64,000 bases of DNA from Aquatica leii. Its lineage: Eukaryota > Arthropoda > Insecta > Coleoptera > Lampyridae. The stretch is from NCBI GenBank assembly GCA_035610365.1, contig CM069434.1, positions 98,134,806-98,198,805 of the forward strand, in the 5' to 3' direction. The notes under the pieces were generated by a model, which was not told where the DNA came from, made no database searches, and worked only from the letters and a program-made list of their open reading frames with translations. Below are positions 45,531-58,239 of the stretch, one piece after another (position 1 is the first letter of the stretch; each line of letters begins with the position of its first letter). The position numbers were made by a program, and so were the translations under genes.

Positions 45531-45774
45531 AATTCAAATGTGCTATTACAAACCTATGATAGAAGAATGGTACCTGTTGCAAGTAAATTTTAAGTATCAA
45601 AACGAGGAGGCTGTAGGCAATTAGTGTATTGTTGAGGGTGATTTTGATACAATATTGGGGAGAAACTGGTTTTTTAAAATTCACATAAACTGGAGTGTTA
45701 AACTTGCTAAAACAACAGAAACAACAGGTCAGAAAAAGCTTTCCAAATGATAAAAGAAAATTAGTTCAAACCGT

Positions 45775-47431
45775 GTTTTAGCATTCTTTGATCCGAATAA
45801 ACCGTTAATAATTGCCACGGATTTATCAAGCTACGGGATTGGGACAGTATTATCTCATGTTGGATGAGCCATATTTATCTACTGGGAAGTCAAAAAGCTT
45901 TTTAACTATATTTATGGTCGCCATTTCACTTTACTGACTGGCCATAAACCATTGAAAGCAATTCTTTCATGTAACAGCAGTTTACCATTTCAAAGCGCTA
46001 CACGGTTACTACACTATGCTATATTTCTTTAAGGCTTTACGTATTTACGACATTAAGTACAGGTAGACAAGTAAACATGCAAACGCAGATTTTTGCTTCC
46101 GATTTCCGCTGGAATATGCACAAGAGAGCATTGAAGAACCCAAAGTTTTTCAGTTGCAACAAATACGTACGGTCATCAAACTAGAAACTATTGCAAGGAA
46201 AACAAAAAAAGATCTACAAACTGCCGAATTACTTCGCTTACCTAAATTTTAATACTAAAAGAGAGTACACAATTTAAGGCGATTGAATAATAAAAGGTAT
46301 ACGAGTAGTAAATCTAAAAACACTACAGACTCTAGTCTTCGACGAATTGCATCAGGGTCATCTCGGTATTGCCAAAATGAAAGCACTAGCGAGGAGTTAT
46401 GTTGTAACCAACTTTGCTGAACTTTAAACCGCCAACTAGCTCTAATGTCGTCTTCTGGCCTCTATCCACGACTAGCAAAATAGTCGATGCGTTTTGGGTA
46501 GAAGTGTATGTAATCTATAACCTCTGCTGTGACAATAGAATGCTTACGCGATTGTTTGGCCAGACATGGACTGCCAGTTACTCTAGTTTTGGATAACGGT
46601 CCACAATTAATGTCTGGAGAATTTAACTCTTTCTTAAAAAATAATGGCATGAAACATATTACTACTGCTTCATATTACCCAGCTTCCAACGGGCATGTAG
46701 AGCTGTATATGTTAATAAAAAAAGCTCCGCTGGCAGTTGAAACTCAATCAGGACTCACTTTTCGAGCGAAATTAAATAATTTCTTGTTACAGTACAGGAA
46801 AGCCCCACATGCATCTACAGGAGTGTCTTCCGCTTAGCTATTCTTGCAAATGAATTTGCGCAATCGTTTAGAATTAATGATTCGTAATAAAAGCAGTGCT
46901 ACAAGTCAAAATTTACCTGGTTGCAGACCTTTTCAAGTGAACCAACGGGTTGCATTTAGACTCTATTAAGGCAAAACAAAACGTGCGGTAGGCATTATAT
47001 CGAAAACGATATGATTCGTAATGTACGAAATCCTATCCAGGGGTATCACCTATATTAGACATGCAAACCAAATGCGCCCTACACATGTTAGGGTTGAGGG
47101 GGAAACTCATGATTGTCCGTCAGTGCAACGATTAAACTTAAGCGAAATTAAAAATCCATCACCTCCATCAACTTACAAATATCTCACGGTGCCTAACTCT
47201 CGTGAGGCGATCTTATCAAAAAATCAATTAACTATCACTCAACAACTTACTATAATAACAAGTCTTGAATCTGCTACTGCAGGACTTAAACCCGTTGCAA
47301 CAGGAGCCGACATACCACCTGTAGTCTCACGAGATACGACTCTAGAGGCCAAATGGGATGAAGAGGGCGCGGAAAGCAAGTTCTACATAACTGAATGTAT
47401 TAAGTATCATATTTCTTTTGGTCATGTGTAA
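45775..47431 (+). pseudogene. gypsy RNase H and integrase remnants
   Basis: RNase H begins LAFFDPNKPLIIATDLSSYG (about 45780) and continues with GRHFTLLTGHKPLKAILS. RT, which should precede it, is absent: protease-side sequence (GRNWFFKIHINWSVKLAK, about 45660) joins RNase H within about 70 bp. Integrase shows LFDELHQGHLGIAKMK (about 46335), VDAFWVEVYVI (about 46480), LVLDNGPQLMSGEF with the second Asp (about 46585) and the SNGHVELY block (about 46690), where Glu occupies the catalytic position. The tail up to 47431 is open for 136 codons. Several stops separate these pieces. Confidence 0.78.
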
Positions 47432-47466
47432 CAAATTTGTAGTGTAAAGTTTTGTTAGTGGAGAGA

Positions 47467-47686
47467 TGTTATGTATACTAAGATAGTATATTATTGTTAC
47501 GCCACTGACTCTCTACTAAAAGGCCAGATCGCGGCATCTGCGCGAGAAGTTTTTCATATATACAGTAAAACGCCATTGTTGGCATTTCTTTTCATTTTAT
47601 GCATATTTTTTACGTTACAACTTTGGAAAGATTGTTTTCTTTACAACTTTTTAGTTCCATGGCTGTGGAGGTAAATATTACTTACA
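47467..47686 (+). repeat. 3' LTR of the old gypsy element
   Basis: TGTTATGTATAC...ATTACTTACA, with TG...CA ends. It carries a 10-bp or so insertion (CTTTACAACTT region) relative to the 5' LTR near 47640. Confidence 0.78.
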
Positions 47687-49401
47687 CCTAATGTAGATTA
47701 AGTTAAAAATGTTCATAATGTATTTCTGTAATGTAAATAATTTAATAAGTTTGTGCACATGGGTAAAACAAGTTTGGTGACCGTGTTAGCTTATGTAACT
47801 GGTAATTTCTGTTTTACTTATTATTGGATTTGGTAAAGTACTACTATATCAATGCTTGTAATGACAAGCTAATAGTAATTGCTATTATTTGAGATAAATA
47901 TGTACGTTTGTTCCTTTTTTCTGTTTTTGCTCTATCCTAATCTCTTAGTGGGTTCATACGTTTCTTTGGTGTTTCCGAGTCAAAAATTTTATTAGTACAA
48001 GGAGTGGTACCTGTTTTTTTTAATTATAGTTTTTTCAAACACGCCTAAAACGTCTCAGCTAGCCTTGGTGACGTGGTTGTTACTAACAGGACCCACTGTA
48101 GTAAAATGTTGGTAACTCATTGTAAGATGAAACGCCTAAAAACAATTTACTATTTATGTCTTATAATTATTCTTTTAAGTTCCACTACACAACAATCTGT
48201 TACAAGACGTTGGGGTAAGAAGAAAATTTTCTGTCTCATCAGAAAGAAGATTAGATTAGATTAGTTAACAACAGCGTCAGCTAACAACATAGTAAACTTT
48301 GTTTTGTGCAATCGCGCAAAAATGGTATAACTTTTTGTTGATATTGCGATAGTGAAACGTTAAATTTATATAATTTCGAAGAAAGAAACCAATTTGTATG
48401 TAAATTACTTACAAATTATTAGATTGCGAACTAATTCGCAAAATTATTGTAACTTTATGATGCTTAAGCAAGTGAAAATTTTTTTGAATAGAATAATTTG
48501 ATTAACCACATTAATATTTCAAACAGTTATTAACACATACAAGAAGAAGTAAACAAAAACGACACAAAATGTTAAACAATAATTGTTACTAAACTTTTTA
48601 AGGTAATAATAAAAGAAAACAATAAGTAAATTTACGAAAACAGTAAGTATTTTAGATTTAGACCGTATTAAGTTGGTAAACAGACACAAAATTGATTTTG
48701 GTAAAACAGCTATAAATGCTAAATTGTTTTCCTTCTTGTATAAACAAATTTGAAAAAATAGTCAAATTAACAAGTTTTTTACGCTTACATAGTTCAGCAT
48801 TATTTTTTTTATTTACTTAACATAACATAATTTTTTAACATTTTTTTACTTGCAGTTTTAAAAAACTTTTATTATTTTCAAAAACAAATATTAAAATCAA
48901 CATTAAGAGTAATTTTTCCTGACCAGCAAGTTACTCAAGTTCACATTTTGAAAAATATTGTCTTTTTTTTGTATCAATAACAATTTTATTTTTATACGTA
49001 GAAAAATTGCCAATTAGCTTTCTATAAACATTCTTTTTTTGCACTATAAATATTTAACTTTGAAATAAATAATAAAATAAGTTCTTATTTACATTTATTC
49101 AAATAGTACTGAAGTAATATTTGTTCTAACAGTTTGAACCTACCTTCACTTCTAATTTGTTAATCTAAATATTTAATAAACGAATGCTTATTAAACCATG
49201 TGACTTTAATCGACAATCTAAACAATTTAAATACGGAAGCTGAACGAATACAGTTAGGCTACTAAATTTAGCTTCGGGTGATTTACCGGTAAGTTATTAC
49301 CGAACAGAACCATCTCAAGATCTATTTGTTTGATTTAAAGTAGAATGCGTGCTGACATTTCGGTTTTTATTGTGTTACGTTTATTACATAACTGGTTTTC
49401 A
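47687..49401. other. AT-rich stretch, no gene supported
   Basis: About 1.7 kb. Nothing recognised besides short A/T runs. Confidence 0.45.
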
Positions 49402-49409
49402 CCTATAAC
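49402..49409. repeat. 8-bp hAT target site duplication, left copy
   Basis: CCTATAAC, exact match to 50955-50962. Confidence 0.9.
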
Positions 49410-50954
49410 CAGTGTTGTGCATAGATAATTAAATTTTTATCTAGATGAGATAATAGATAATTTCCAATTTTTTTATCTAGATAACGATTTAGATAAAAGT
49501 TGAAGAATTTATCTAGATAATAGATAAGATAATCTATAATTTACGTAGATAATACGATAGATGATTCAAATAAGTACAAACAGGTAATAATAAATTGTTA
49601 CCATTTAATTATCATCATCATCAATACTAATCCATTGTTTATTAAATTAACTGATTAAAAAACTGAAAGACAAATTGAAAAAAAATAATTATCGAAAAAA
49701 AACATGACAGAAATTTGATTGATTTATTGACCTACTATTGTAAACTATAAAACAAATTTCTTAATACGCTCATAGCCGTTAATCACACTCCCTGAATTAT
49801 TGCTTTTTCTTTTTAAATTTAAGTTTATTATTTGTAGTTCGATATTTTAAGCAAATTTTTCACAAAAACCAACTAATCCTCAAAAATTTTTTATATTTTA
49901 AATTTTGAGCAGCTTAAATCAGCGATCACTTAAAGAATTAGCTTTATTGTCTTTTAAAAAAACGCAAGCAGTTTTGTTTCTTCTAAAAAATTTGGGTTAT
50001 TTTAAACAGTTTATGCTCTGCTCGGTACTTTTTGTAATTGTAAGTGCAACAAATCCAAATGTAAAAAAAGCATTTTTGCTTTGCAGTTTTGTTAAATATA
50101 TTTGACAGTTTGTCAGTAATTGTACTCATATGATAATTTACATCATAGATCTATATAGGAGCGTTTTTATTCTACGCGGTCTACCACCGGTCTACATTAG
50201 GATCTTATTGCGACTTTAATTTAACGTTTATATTACTTACTCGACAAGTTGATTTAAAGAGTAAGCTAGAAGCTCAATGACTTAAATAGCCTTCTAAAAG
50301 AACTCTAAATCACGTGTATCGAGGTTTGTCACTTTCAACTGCTCAAAAAGTCATGAATTTTCTCTTTTTTAATCAAGCATTTTTTTTATTTGAGCATAGT
50401 TTTGCTGTGTAGGCACTTCAACTAATTAAATTTTCAAAACTAATGTTTAAATCGTGCAAGATAATGTATTTAATAAATGTACGTATATCAAAAAGCTTAT
50501 TATTGTTTCTAAAGACGATAAGATACCTATCGCAATTGGTTCAGTTTCAAAAAGTAATTTAAGTTGTGTTTTTGTTTATATCTCGTATTACATGTATTTA
50601 CGCTCAAGGTCATGTGAGTCTAGTTTTTGTCAGCAGAAGAGCTGTAAAAATGCGAAACATCTACGGCGATTATTTATCAGGTTTTAGCGATCTGGACCGT
50701 ATTACATTACCACAGACATTACAAACAATATTATGTTTGTAAATATACAAATTACAAAACAACAAATCTAAACAAAAAAATGTATGTTACTTTAAAAAAA
50801 TCATCTATATAATTTCATAATAGATAACCGAAAGATCATCTAAGATAATCATCTAGATAATGTTCAATACTTTTATCTAGATAAGAAAAAAGATGATCAA
50901 AAATTATCTAGATGAATTATCTATATAATTTCATCTAGATAATGCACAACACTG
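49410..50954. mobile_element. non-autonomous hAT element, 1545 bp
   Basis: Ends CAGTGTTGTGCATAGATAA and its complement (TTATCT...TGCACAACACTG) are typical hAT terminal repeats. The 8-bp duplication CCTATAAC lies exactly at 49402-49409 and 50955-50962. About 150 bp at each end is packed with ATCTAGAT palindromes (TTATCTAGATAA-type), probably subterminal transposase-binding sites. The interior has only a 66-codon open frame (49905-50105) with no transposase similarity, so the element depends on a transposase made elsewhere. Confidence 0.9.
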
Positions 50955-50962
50955 CCTATAAC
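50955..50962. repeat. 8-bp hAT target site duplication, right copy
   Basis: CCTATAAC, exact match to 49402-49409. Confidence 0.9.
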
Positions 50963-52974
50963 AATATTAATCATTTTTATTCGCATAATTCGATGTGTGT
51001 GGAAACAATGAATTTTTAAGCACTTTTTTTCTTAATTATATCTTTGATAGTATTTAAATAGTATTCGTAAAAATTCCTTTTAGACATAAAAAAATTAATT
51101 TAAGAATAATCTACGTAATTTCATAAACCTATCACGACGATAGATAAAAGTTAAGATATCTACAGGTACGGATGAAATCTTCTACAATGCCATAGAATAA
51201 ACAGAAAGGGAAAGACCGTTATTGGTCAGTAGTTAACCTTGCCCAAGGTAGAAGATTCTCAAATGTCATGTTAAAATTGTTGAATGTACACACGTACGTG
51301 TGATAAATACAAATAACGAGTATAGTCACGGATATATTTACAACAATAATAAGTATTAAAATGCTAAAATACTTACAATCTCCCAATTAATAAAAGAATG
51401 TAGTATACGGCACTTTATAGAGGTACAGTCTTTAATAAATCACAAGATCAAATTGCAGAGTAAAATTAGATAATAAATTTTAAAATGTTGCAATGTTTTT
51501 AATTTAGAAAATTTATTACTACCGCAATTAAGGCAAAAAAAACATCAATAAGTTTCGTAACTTATTAAACAAAGAACTTAAATACCAAATGTACAAACAC
51601 TTTTTATCGTAAACGAAAGACGACCGCTTGTCGCGTCGTTGCGATTTTTTTATCATAATTATTTATTTTACATATACAATCAATAAAAATGAAAGGCGTA
51701 AGTTAACCAATAAAATGCGCATTTCAGATTTTTCTAATAATTATTTCAAGTTATGAATATGTTAAATTTTTTATTTTTTTCTAATTTTAACTGTTAATCT
51801 CTACTTAAATTTTGCAAGAAACGAATTGAAAACTTCAATAATTTAGCAAAACCGTCAAATAACTTATTTTGAAAAAGTTGCATTCTGCATATTGCGTACA
51901 TGACTATAATATACGCATTACTTAATCGAATTTGTTAAGATGCTGAGAAATTAGTGCCAAAATTAGTTCCATTGATCAATCTCCTGCTTATATTATTACA
52001 TAAATATTATCAAAAATAGTTCATCTGAATATAATAGCAACGTAAACTAATAAATTAAATATAAGATCACTGAATCATTTACCGGTAGCATTAGTTTTTA
52101 ATAAATGAGTAACCAAAAGTTCTAGTTTTTGATTAATGTAGTATGTTTTTTATGCTACGAAAAAAAGCACAGGATGATTAAGAAATTTTAGCAATTAATC
52201 TAATACAGTAAAATGAAAAAAATTTCAAAGATTTTGAATTAGCATACGGGTGTCAAAAAATCAATGACAAATTAAGTTCTTAAACAAGTTTGATTAATTG
52301 CTTTAAAAAGTTGTAATATTACGTCGTCTTTATAGTATTTTAATCAATTCATAAATTAATTTATTAAATCACATTATAAAAATAACAAGTTTGTAATTGT
52401 TTTTGATTTGTCTTTTTGTTCTTCAATTTACCAAATTATAATTGTAAAAAAAAACAATTTAAAATACAAAACTATATAGATCACACGTAAAAAAAATATT
52501 AATGTACACTAATTTTAGGCAACGTAAGATAGAAAACTAGTATAAAATATAAAATGAATATAAACAAATATAAAAAATTAAATGGCCATTCAATAAAAAA
52601 TACAAAAAACAAACTTAATTTTGTTTTTATAATTTTCAAACTGCGAAAATTTTGTTGTATTTTTTTAACAATAGAACCATCATGAAATGTGAAGTGCTAC
52701 TTGTGGTCAAATTGACCTTTTCTATAATTTAACAGTGTAAAGTCAGAAATAAACTTTATTTTGAATAATATTATTATTGAACATCTATTTCAAAAATGAA
52801 GTTTTCAGTTTTTAACAATCTAACCGCAAAAACAACTATAATTTTTTCAAAATTTTAAATCTATGTAAAAAAATAAACATCGAATGAAGTCAAGGTGAGA
52901 TTAAAATTCTACACCAGTGATACTTCAACGTACTACAGAAAAGTTTTTAAATAACACTAGTCTGCATGAAAATC
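50963..52974. other. AT-rich stretch, no gene supported
   Basis: About 2 kb. A weak stem (GAAATCTTCTAC near 51174 with GTAGAAGATTCTC near 51247) was the only structure noticed. Confidence 0.45.
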
Positions 52975-52975
52975 G

Positions 52976-53073
52976 GCCCTGATACCATTCTTGACGATTC
53001 TTATGTAAAATGACCTCCTGAATCCAAAAATCAGGTCCGTTTTTACCCATCACCCACCCATTTTGGGGGGATC
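52976..53073 (+). repeat. left terminal inverted repeat, unclassified transposon
   Basis: Pairs with 55346-55443; ends in a G-run (TTTTGGGGGG). Confidence 0.75.
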
Positions 53074-53559
53074 CCATTTTTATTTTATTTTTTGCATTTT
53101 TTTTTTAGAATTTTAACTTATAGCCGTTAAACATCCCAAAGCAGGTAATAAAATTTATACCAAAGTATATGGCAAAAGTTTTGCTATAAAATGTATATAG
53201 AAACAACAATAAAATACAAATATATAAGAACAGTAAAAAAATATCAATAAACAGTTAGGAAGATTCACTGCACGACGCTGGCGATCTCAATACCACATGC
53301 AGGTTTGAACAGGAATTTTCGACAGGCTTGAACTTGCATTACTCTTCTCATTATAGTATATTACATTGTTTGCTTAATTGCTTCGATCAGTACATCTATA
53401 CCTGTCGCAGAGTTAACTTGTCGACGTTTTAAACGTGCTGGATTTTGTGTTCATTTTTGTTCATTTGTGTAAAACAGTAAAACTACTTTTACTCCGGATT
53501 TTTTCAAGTGACTAAGTGTGATTTGTGGATAATGTCGGGCGATGAATTACTGTTTAATT

Positions 53560-55245
53560 ATGCCACGCGAGTGTAAAAATCATCCCGATAGCTTCTGCTA
53601 TGTCTGCGGGGAATTAACTTTAAAAGCGCAACGAAAACCCCTTTATCCGCTTGTTAAGCAGCTTATAAATTGTACTTTGATTGTCAAGTTGGCAACCAAG
53701 ACAAGACTTGGGCTCCATCAGTTTGCTGTACGACTTGTTATAGTAGTTTAACCAAATGGCTCAAAGGTACCCGTAAATCAATGCCATTTACTGCGCCTAT
53801 GGTTTGGCGTGAACCTTGTTGTCATCTTACAGATTGTTACTTTTGTATGACTTCCACCGTTGGGTTTTCAAGCAAAAGTAAGCATACAATACAGTATCCC
53901 AATATTCTTTCAGCTCTAACACCTGTTCCTTATAATGATATTTTGCCAATTCCAGAGCCCCCAAACACGTATACTCTAGAGCCGGAAATTGATTTAAAAG
54001 ACTCTGAGCCACAACCTGGGACTTCAAATGATACGTTCAATGATGATGAAGAGTATTCCGCAGATTTAGTTTTTCGGCAACCTCACCTCCTCACTCAATC
54101 GGAATTAAATGATCTTGTCAGGGATTTGCAGTTACCCAAGACTAAATCTCAGCTCCTAGGATCGCGACTTCAACAGTGGAATCTCTTAAAAAAGGGAGTA
54201 AAAATATCTTCTTACAGGACCAGACAAGCAACCCTGAAATGTCTTTTCTCAGAAGATAAAAGTTTAGTGTTCTGCGCTAATGCAAATTTATTGATGACAG
54301 AGCTACAGATGCCATGTGACCCAGACAAATGGAGACTGTTCATAGACTCATCAAAAACAAGCTTAAAAGTTGTCCTGTTAGCAAATTGGAATGACTTCCC
54401 ATCAGTTCCAGTTGCATACTCTGTTGATATGAAGGAAACGTACGAAAACATCTTCAGAATCCTTGATAAAATTAGTTATCATGATTATAAGTGGAAACTT
54501 TGCGCTGACTTAAAAGTTGTTGCTCTACTCACGGTCCTGCAATCAGGATTCACAAAATATTGCTGTTTCCTTTGTGAATGGGATAGCCCAGCCCGAGATA
54601 AACATTACATCGTACGGGACTGGCCTCTGCGAGAAAATCTTATTCCTGGTCAGAAAAATGTCGCCCACAATCTTTTGGTTCCGAAGGAAAATATTTACTT
54701 ACCACCTATACATCAAACTTGGATTGATCAAGCAGTTTGTGAAAGCAGTGGACAAGACAGGTGGCGCATTTCAATTTTTGAAAACTAAATTTCCTCGTCT
54801 TAGCGAAGCTAAAATCAAAGAAGGCGTTTTTGTTGGTCCCCAGATTAGACAACTCTTCCAAGATTCGACGTTTATTGAACACCTAAATCGAAAAGAAAAA
54901 CGAGCTTGGCTTGCATTTCAAAACGTTTGTAAAAACTTCCTGGGTAACCACAAAAGTAAAGATTATGTCGCTTACGTCGAGGAACTGGTTTTAGGGCACA
55001 AGGACATAGGATGTAACATGTCTCTTAAAGTTCACTTCCTTCACTTGCATCTGGACTTTTTCCCTGAAAATTTAGGAGCAGTCTCGGATGAACACGGGGA
55101 ACGGTTCTATCAAGACATCGGTAAGCTGGAGAAGAGATTTTCAAGGAAGTGGAATGCAAGCATGTTGGCGGAGTACTGCTGGTTTTTGAAACGAGAGAGC
55201 TGTACCTCAGGGTATAAAAGGAAAGCAAGCATCAAGCAACGATGA
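53560..55245 (+). pseudogene. transposase-like gene of the unclassified transposon, two frameshifts
   Basis: Start chosen at MPRECKNHPDS (53560). An N-terminal Cys/His-rich region follows: CYVCGE, then CCTTCYSSLTKWLKG and CCHLTDCYFCMT (to about 53860), which looks like paired zinc fingers. Then an acidic linker with PQPGTS, a region LTQSELNDLVRDLQLPKTKS, and the core with ADLKVVALL (about 54510), CCFLCEWD (about 54563), MSLKVHFLHLHLDFFPENLG (about 55018) and SDEHGERFYQDIGKLE (about 55087). Conserved Asp, His and Glu in these blocks could be catalytic; that is inference. One missing base near 53662 and a second frameshift near 54712 break about 560 codons; the rest is open to TGA at 55243. Similar predicted proteins exist in many animal genomes. 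Confidence 0.75.
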
Positions 55246-55345
55246 ATATCTTTTTATTTATTTTTTATTTTATTTTATTATAATTATTATTATATTATAT
55301 AAATTATAATTAATTTATCGAAAAGTGGTAAAATTAGAGATTTGG

Positions 55346-55443
55346 GGCTCCCTCAAAAATGGTGGGTGATGGAAGAAAACGGAAGACATATTTGGATTGA
55401 GGACGTCTTTTTACATAAGAATCACCCGGAATAGTGTCAGGGC
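55346..55443 (-). repeat. right terminal inverted repeat, unclassified transposon
   Basis: The complement begins GCCCTGACACTATTCC and contains GATTCTTATGTAAAA as in the left repeat. Confidence 0.75.
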
Positions 55444-56585
55444 TCAATAAAAAATATTTTTTATTGTTCTTAACTGTCATAAATTTTAATTTTTCGCTAT
55501 TGTAAACCGTCTTTGACAGTTTTGGCACACTTGTCAACATAAACGTCAAATTATTTTTGAAAGATTTTGAGACTTTCTGATTTCTGTTTGTGTTTCTTTT
55601 TTTATTATTTTCTGTTAATGTAAGAAATGATCTAAGCTTTTTAAGTTTTTTAGAACAACTAGAGCTTTCTCTTCATGTAAAATACTAAACTTGCTGTTTT
55701 TCTCTGAAGTTGATAGAATGCGTATTTTTTAAGCCGATTTTTATTACTGTCTTTAATAACGCAGGGAGAATTATTATGGGAATCTTCTACAATTTGTTTC
55801 TTCTCCGACAAGTTAAAAATGTCGACATTTTTATCATTTACAGCTGATTCCGCTTTACTATTTGAACTGCGCGCTTTTGTAGAGTATGAAATGTGTACTC
55901 TTGTTTATTTCCGCCGCATGGTAAATTTTACACACAGATACTCGAGTTCAATTTTCGATCATTAATTTTGACAACTGCGAATAAAATTCTATACATTTAT
56001 ATCCATATCTATGATTGAAAAATAGATGCCAATAAGCGAAATTTATAAAAAATCTTCACAATGCGTACACTTGTGTAAATAATTCTGAGAACAAGATTTA
56101 AAAAAAAAATTTTAAACTCTAAAATTTTGGTAGCATTTGATAAAATAGACTCTCGTTTTAGAAACATTTAGTAAATTTTTTTGATTTTATGTAGTATTTT
56201 ATATTTCTTTAAAAATGTTGCATCTGTTATCAAATTTCTATTTTGTCACAAATAGTAACAGTAAAAGATCAAGATCACCAAAAGAAAACCAGAACTTTAA
56301 AGAAAACAAGATACAAACACAACTCATTAAATACGCTGACAAAGAATTTATAACTTAATAATATACAAAATAAATGCCAAAAAATGAAAGAAGAAACTAA
56401 AAGACGAGAAAAACAAGAAAATATACAAAAACTGACTTTTAACGTAACACACACAAACAAAACGAAAGAGTTTAAAATAACAAACAACGTAGTGTATTAA
56501 GGAGGTAACAAATAATATAAATCAGGAAAGCAACATTGCGAAAACCTAACTATAAAATGGCAATAAACCTTAGTCACGTGTTCGG
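55444..56585. other. AT-rich stretch, no gene supported
   Basis: About 1.1 kb. Nothing recognised. Confidence 0.45.
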
Positions 56586-56589
56586 ACGA

Positions 56590-57130
56590 TTTAGCACACG
56601 CTTCTCCAAAATTCTGTACCCTGGATAGCTTCTTCATTTCTCTCCTATAGGTCCTTATGCGTCAGATGTGGTAACAACGGGCACGAAAAGAGTAGGTTGT
56701 AATTTTGCTAGGCTCTACAGTCGCACGTTGAGTCATTGAGGAAATCTAATCGAACAAGGTTAGCGCGGTACCTTGAATTGAAAATAACTCTTAGGTATCT
56801 CGGTGCTTTGTAGTGACTTAGGTTCTCCCCTTTTTATTTTACTGTAAGTTTCTACCGCGCTTGGTGGTTTTTTATATTGAAAGCGCACACTTGCGTTTTA
56901 ATAAATCATTGAGCGGCCAAGGCAATATCGTCAGTGTAGATGAAGCGGCGCAGGATGCGTATAGATGCTGAAAAACAGGGAGCACAAAACTCCGCCTTGG
57001 AACAAAGTAAAAACATTCTATTGCGCAATAGACAGTCGATTATCATGGTAATTTTGTAGTCCTTGGTGACTTTGTACACTATGAAAGCAACTTTTCTTTG
57101 GGGTAGTGATTTTCAATGTATTTGGTGAGT
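56590..57130 (-). pseudogene. LINE reverse transcriptase fragment
   Basis: Read right to left. ITMIIDCLLRN (about 57030), then GGVLCSLFFSIYT-like sequence in one frame and FIYTDDIALAAQ (about 56950) in another; the latter is the catalytic box with YTDD in place of YADD. Next come KTQVCAFNIKNHQAR, then GENLSHYKAPRYLRVIFNSR (about 56830-56770). The order matches the RT of insect Jockey-type LINEs. Stops and frameshifts are frequent. Both ORF1 and the endonuclease are absent. Confidence 0.65.
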
Positions 57131-58235
57131 AACGTTTTGCGTTTTTTTCCAGATATGTACTACACTAAGATTATTTTAACAGAATAATAATAATTTACAG
57201 AATTTTATAGTTAATTAGCAAATACCGTAACGTTAATTTTAATCACCTATTTTGTTTACATGCAGTCTTAAAGTACAAAAAAACTTACCCCACCGAAGTT
57301 CCTTGTAAAAAGTAGTAAAACGTTCACTACTTCTTAATTATTTATAGAAAAAATGTGCATAGTATGTAAGCTTACATGCACGGCGTTATACAAAAAAAAA
57401 ACTTGAATAGTATTGTCAGCGTACTCAAGACCGCTGCTTTACATAAAGTTAAAAAACTTTTAAATTTACGATTGAAAGTAAAACAATTTAGTATGATTTA
57501 CAATAAGATTCTAATAATTACAAATTCAAGTAAGCGATACGGTGAATTAAAATTAAAAAATGCTTAGGGTTGAATAGGTACATAATTATAAAAATAAATA
57601 CAAATAAGAAATTTTCACAATAACAATTTAGCATGAGAGCTGGAGTCATCTACCCCCATAAATGGAATCTGGAGATAAAGCGGGATCCACAAGTGTAAAC
57701 CATTAACTCTAATTCCCGCAGATTAATACCACTGAGAAACCCATTTTTGAAGCCCCAAGAAACTCACTAAACAAATTTTAAACGTACTGAAAGCAACATG
57801 GTCGACGACATTTTAATAAATTATCTGCGAACGCAAATTCAATTAAAAAGTCACTTAATCTTGCTGGTATACTAAACAATTCTTTAATAACATAATTGAT
57901 AACGTAATAGAAATAACCGACGATGAAGATTAATTATAAAAAAGAATTACTTACAATTGAGCGGTTAACGTCTTAACAAAAATATTTATTTAATCGCATA
58001 TTTTGCGTTACTTTTCATGTCTGATCTATGAGTTAGCCTTTTCTAATCTGATGCAAACACTGGTGCGATATGCAATCTTACTCTGCTTGGTACCAGTTTT
58101 GTCAAAATAACTTAATAACGTGCTATAGTAATTAAATACAAAATAATGGTTTTCTTTTCCTTTTATTGCACAAAGCTCCTATATGTATGTAATTAAACAG
58201 TAACAAAATGTATCAGTTATTGTAATTGAAATGCA
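57131..58235. other. AT-rich stretch, no gene supported
   Basis: A GC-richer patch at 57640-57760 was not identifiable. Confidence 0.4.
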
Positions 58236-58239
58236 ATCC

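Larger units (their letters stand above)
44338..47686 (+). mobile_element. old gypsy-type LTR retrotransposon with internal deletion
   Basis: Diverged LTRs (44338-44553 and 47467-47686), both starting TGTTATGTA and sharing blocks such as AACGCCATTGTTGGCATTTC and TTTTTACGTTACAACTTTGG. Between them on the plus strand are gag, protease, RNase H and integrase remnants; the RT domain is missing. At 3.35 kb it is about two thirds of the usual length. No target duplication was recognised. Many LTR differences and indels show it is older than the elements at 11010 and 25100. Confidence 0.85.
52976..55443 (+). mobile_element. unclassified DNA transposon with ~100-bp terminal inverted repeats
   Basis: The ends pair over about 98 bp at roughly 80% identity. 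The left end starts GCCCTGATACCATTCTTGAC (52976); the right end complement starts GCCCTGACACTATTCC (55443). Conserved inner blocks are GATTCTTATGTAAAA, AATCCAAA and CCATCACCCACC. Only about 480 bp separates the left repeat from the gene and about 100 bp the gene from the right repeat, so the element is compact at 2468 bp. It carries one gene and a fragmentary relative lies at 39385. No clear target duplication could be read. The superfamily was not identified. Confidence 0.75.
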
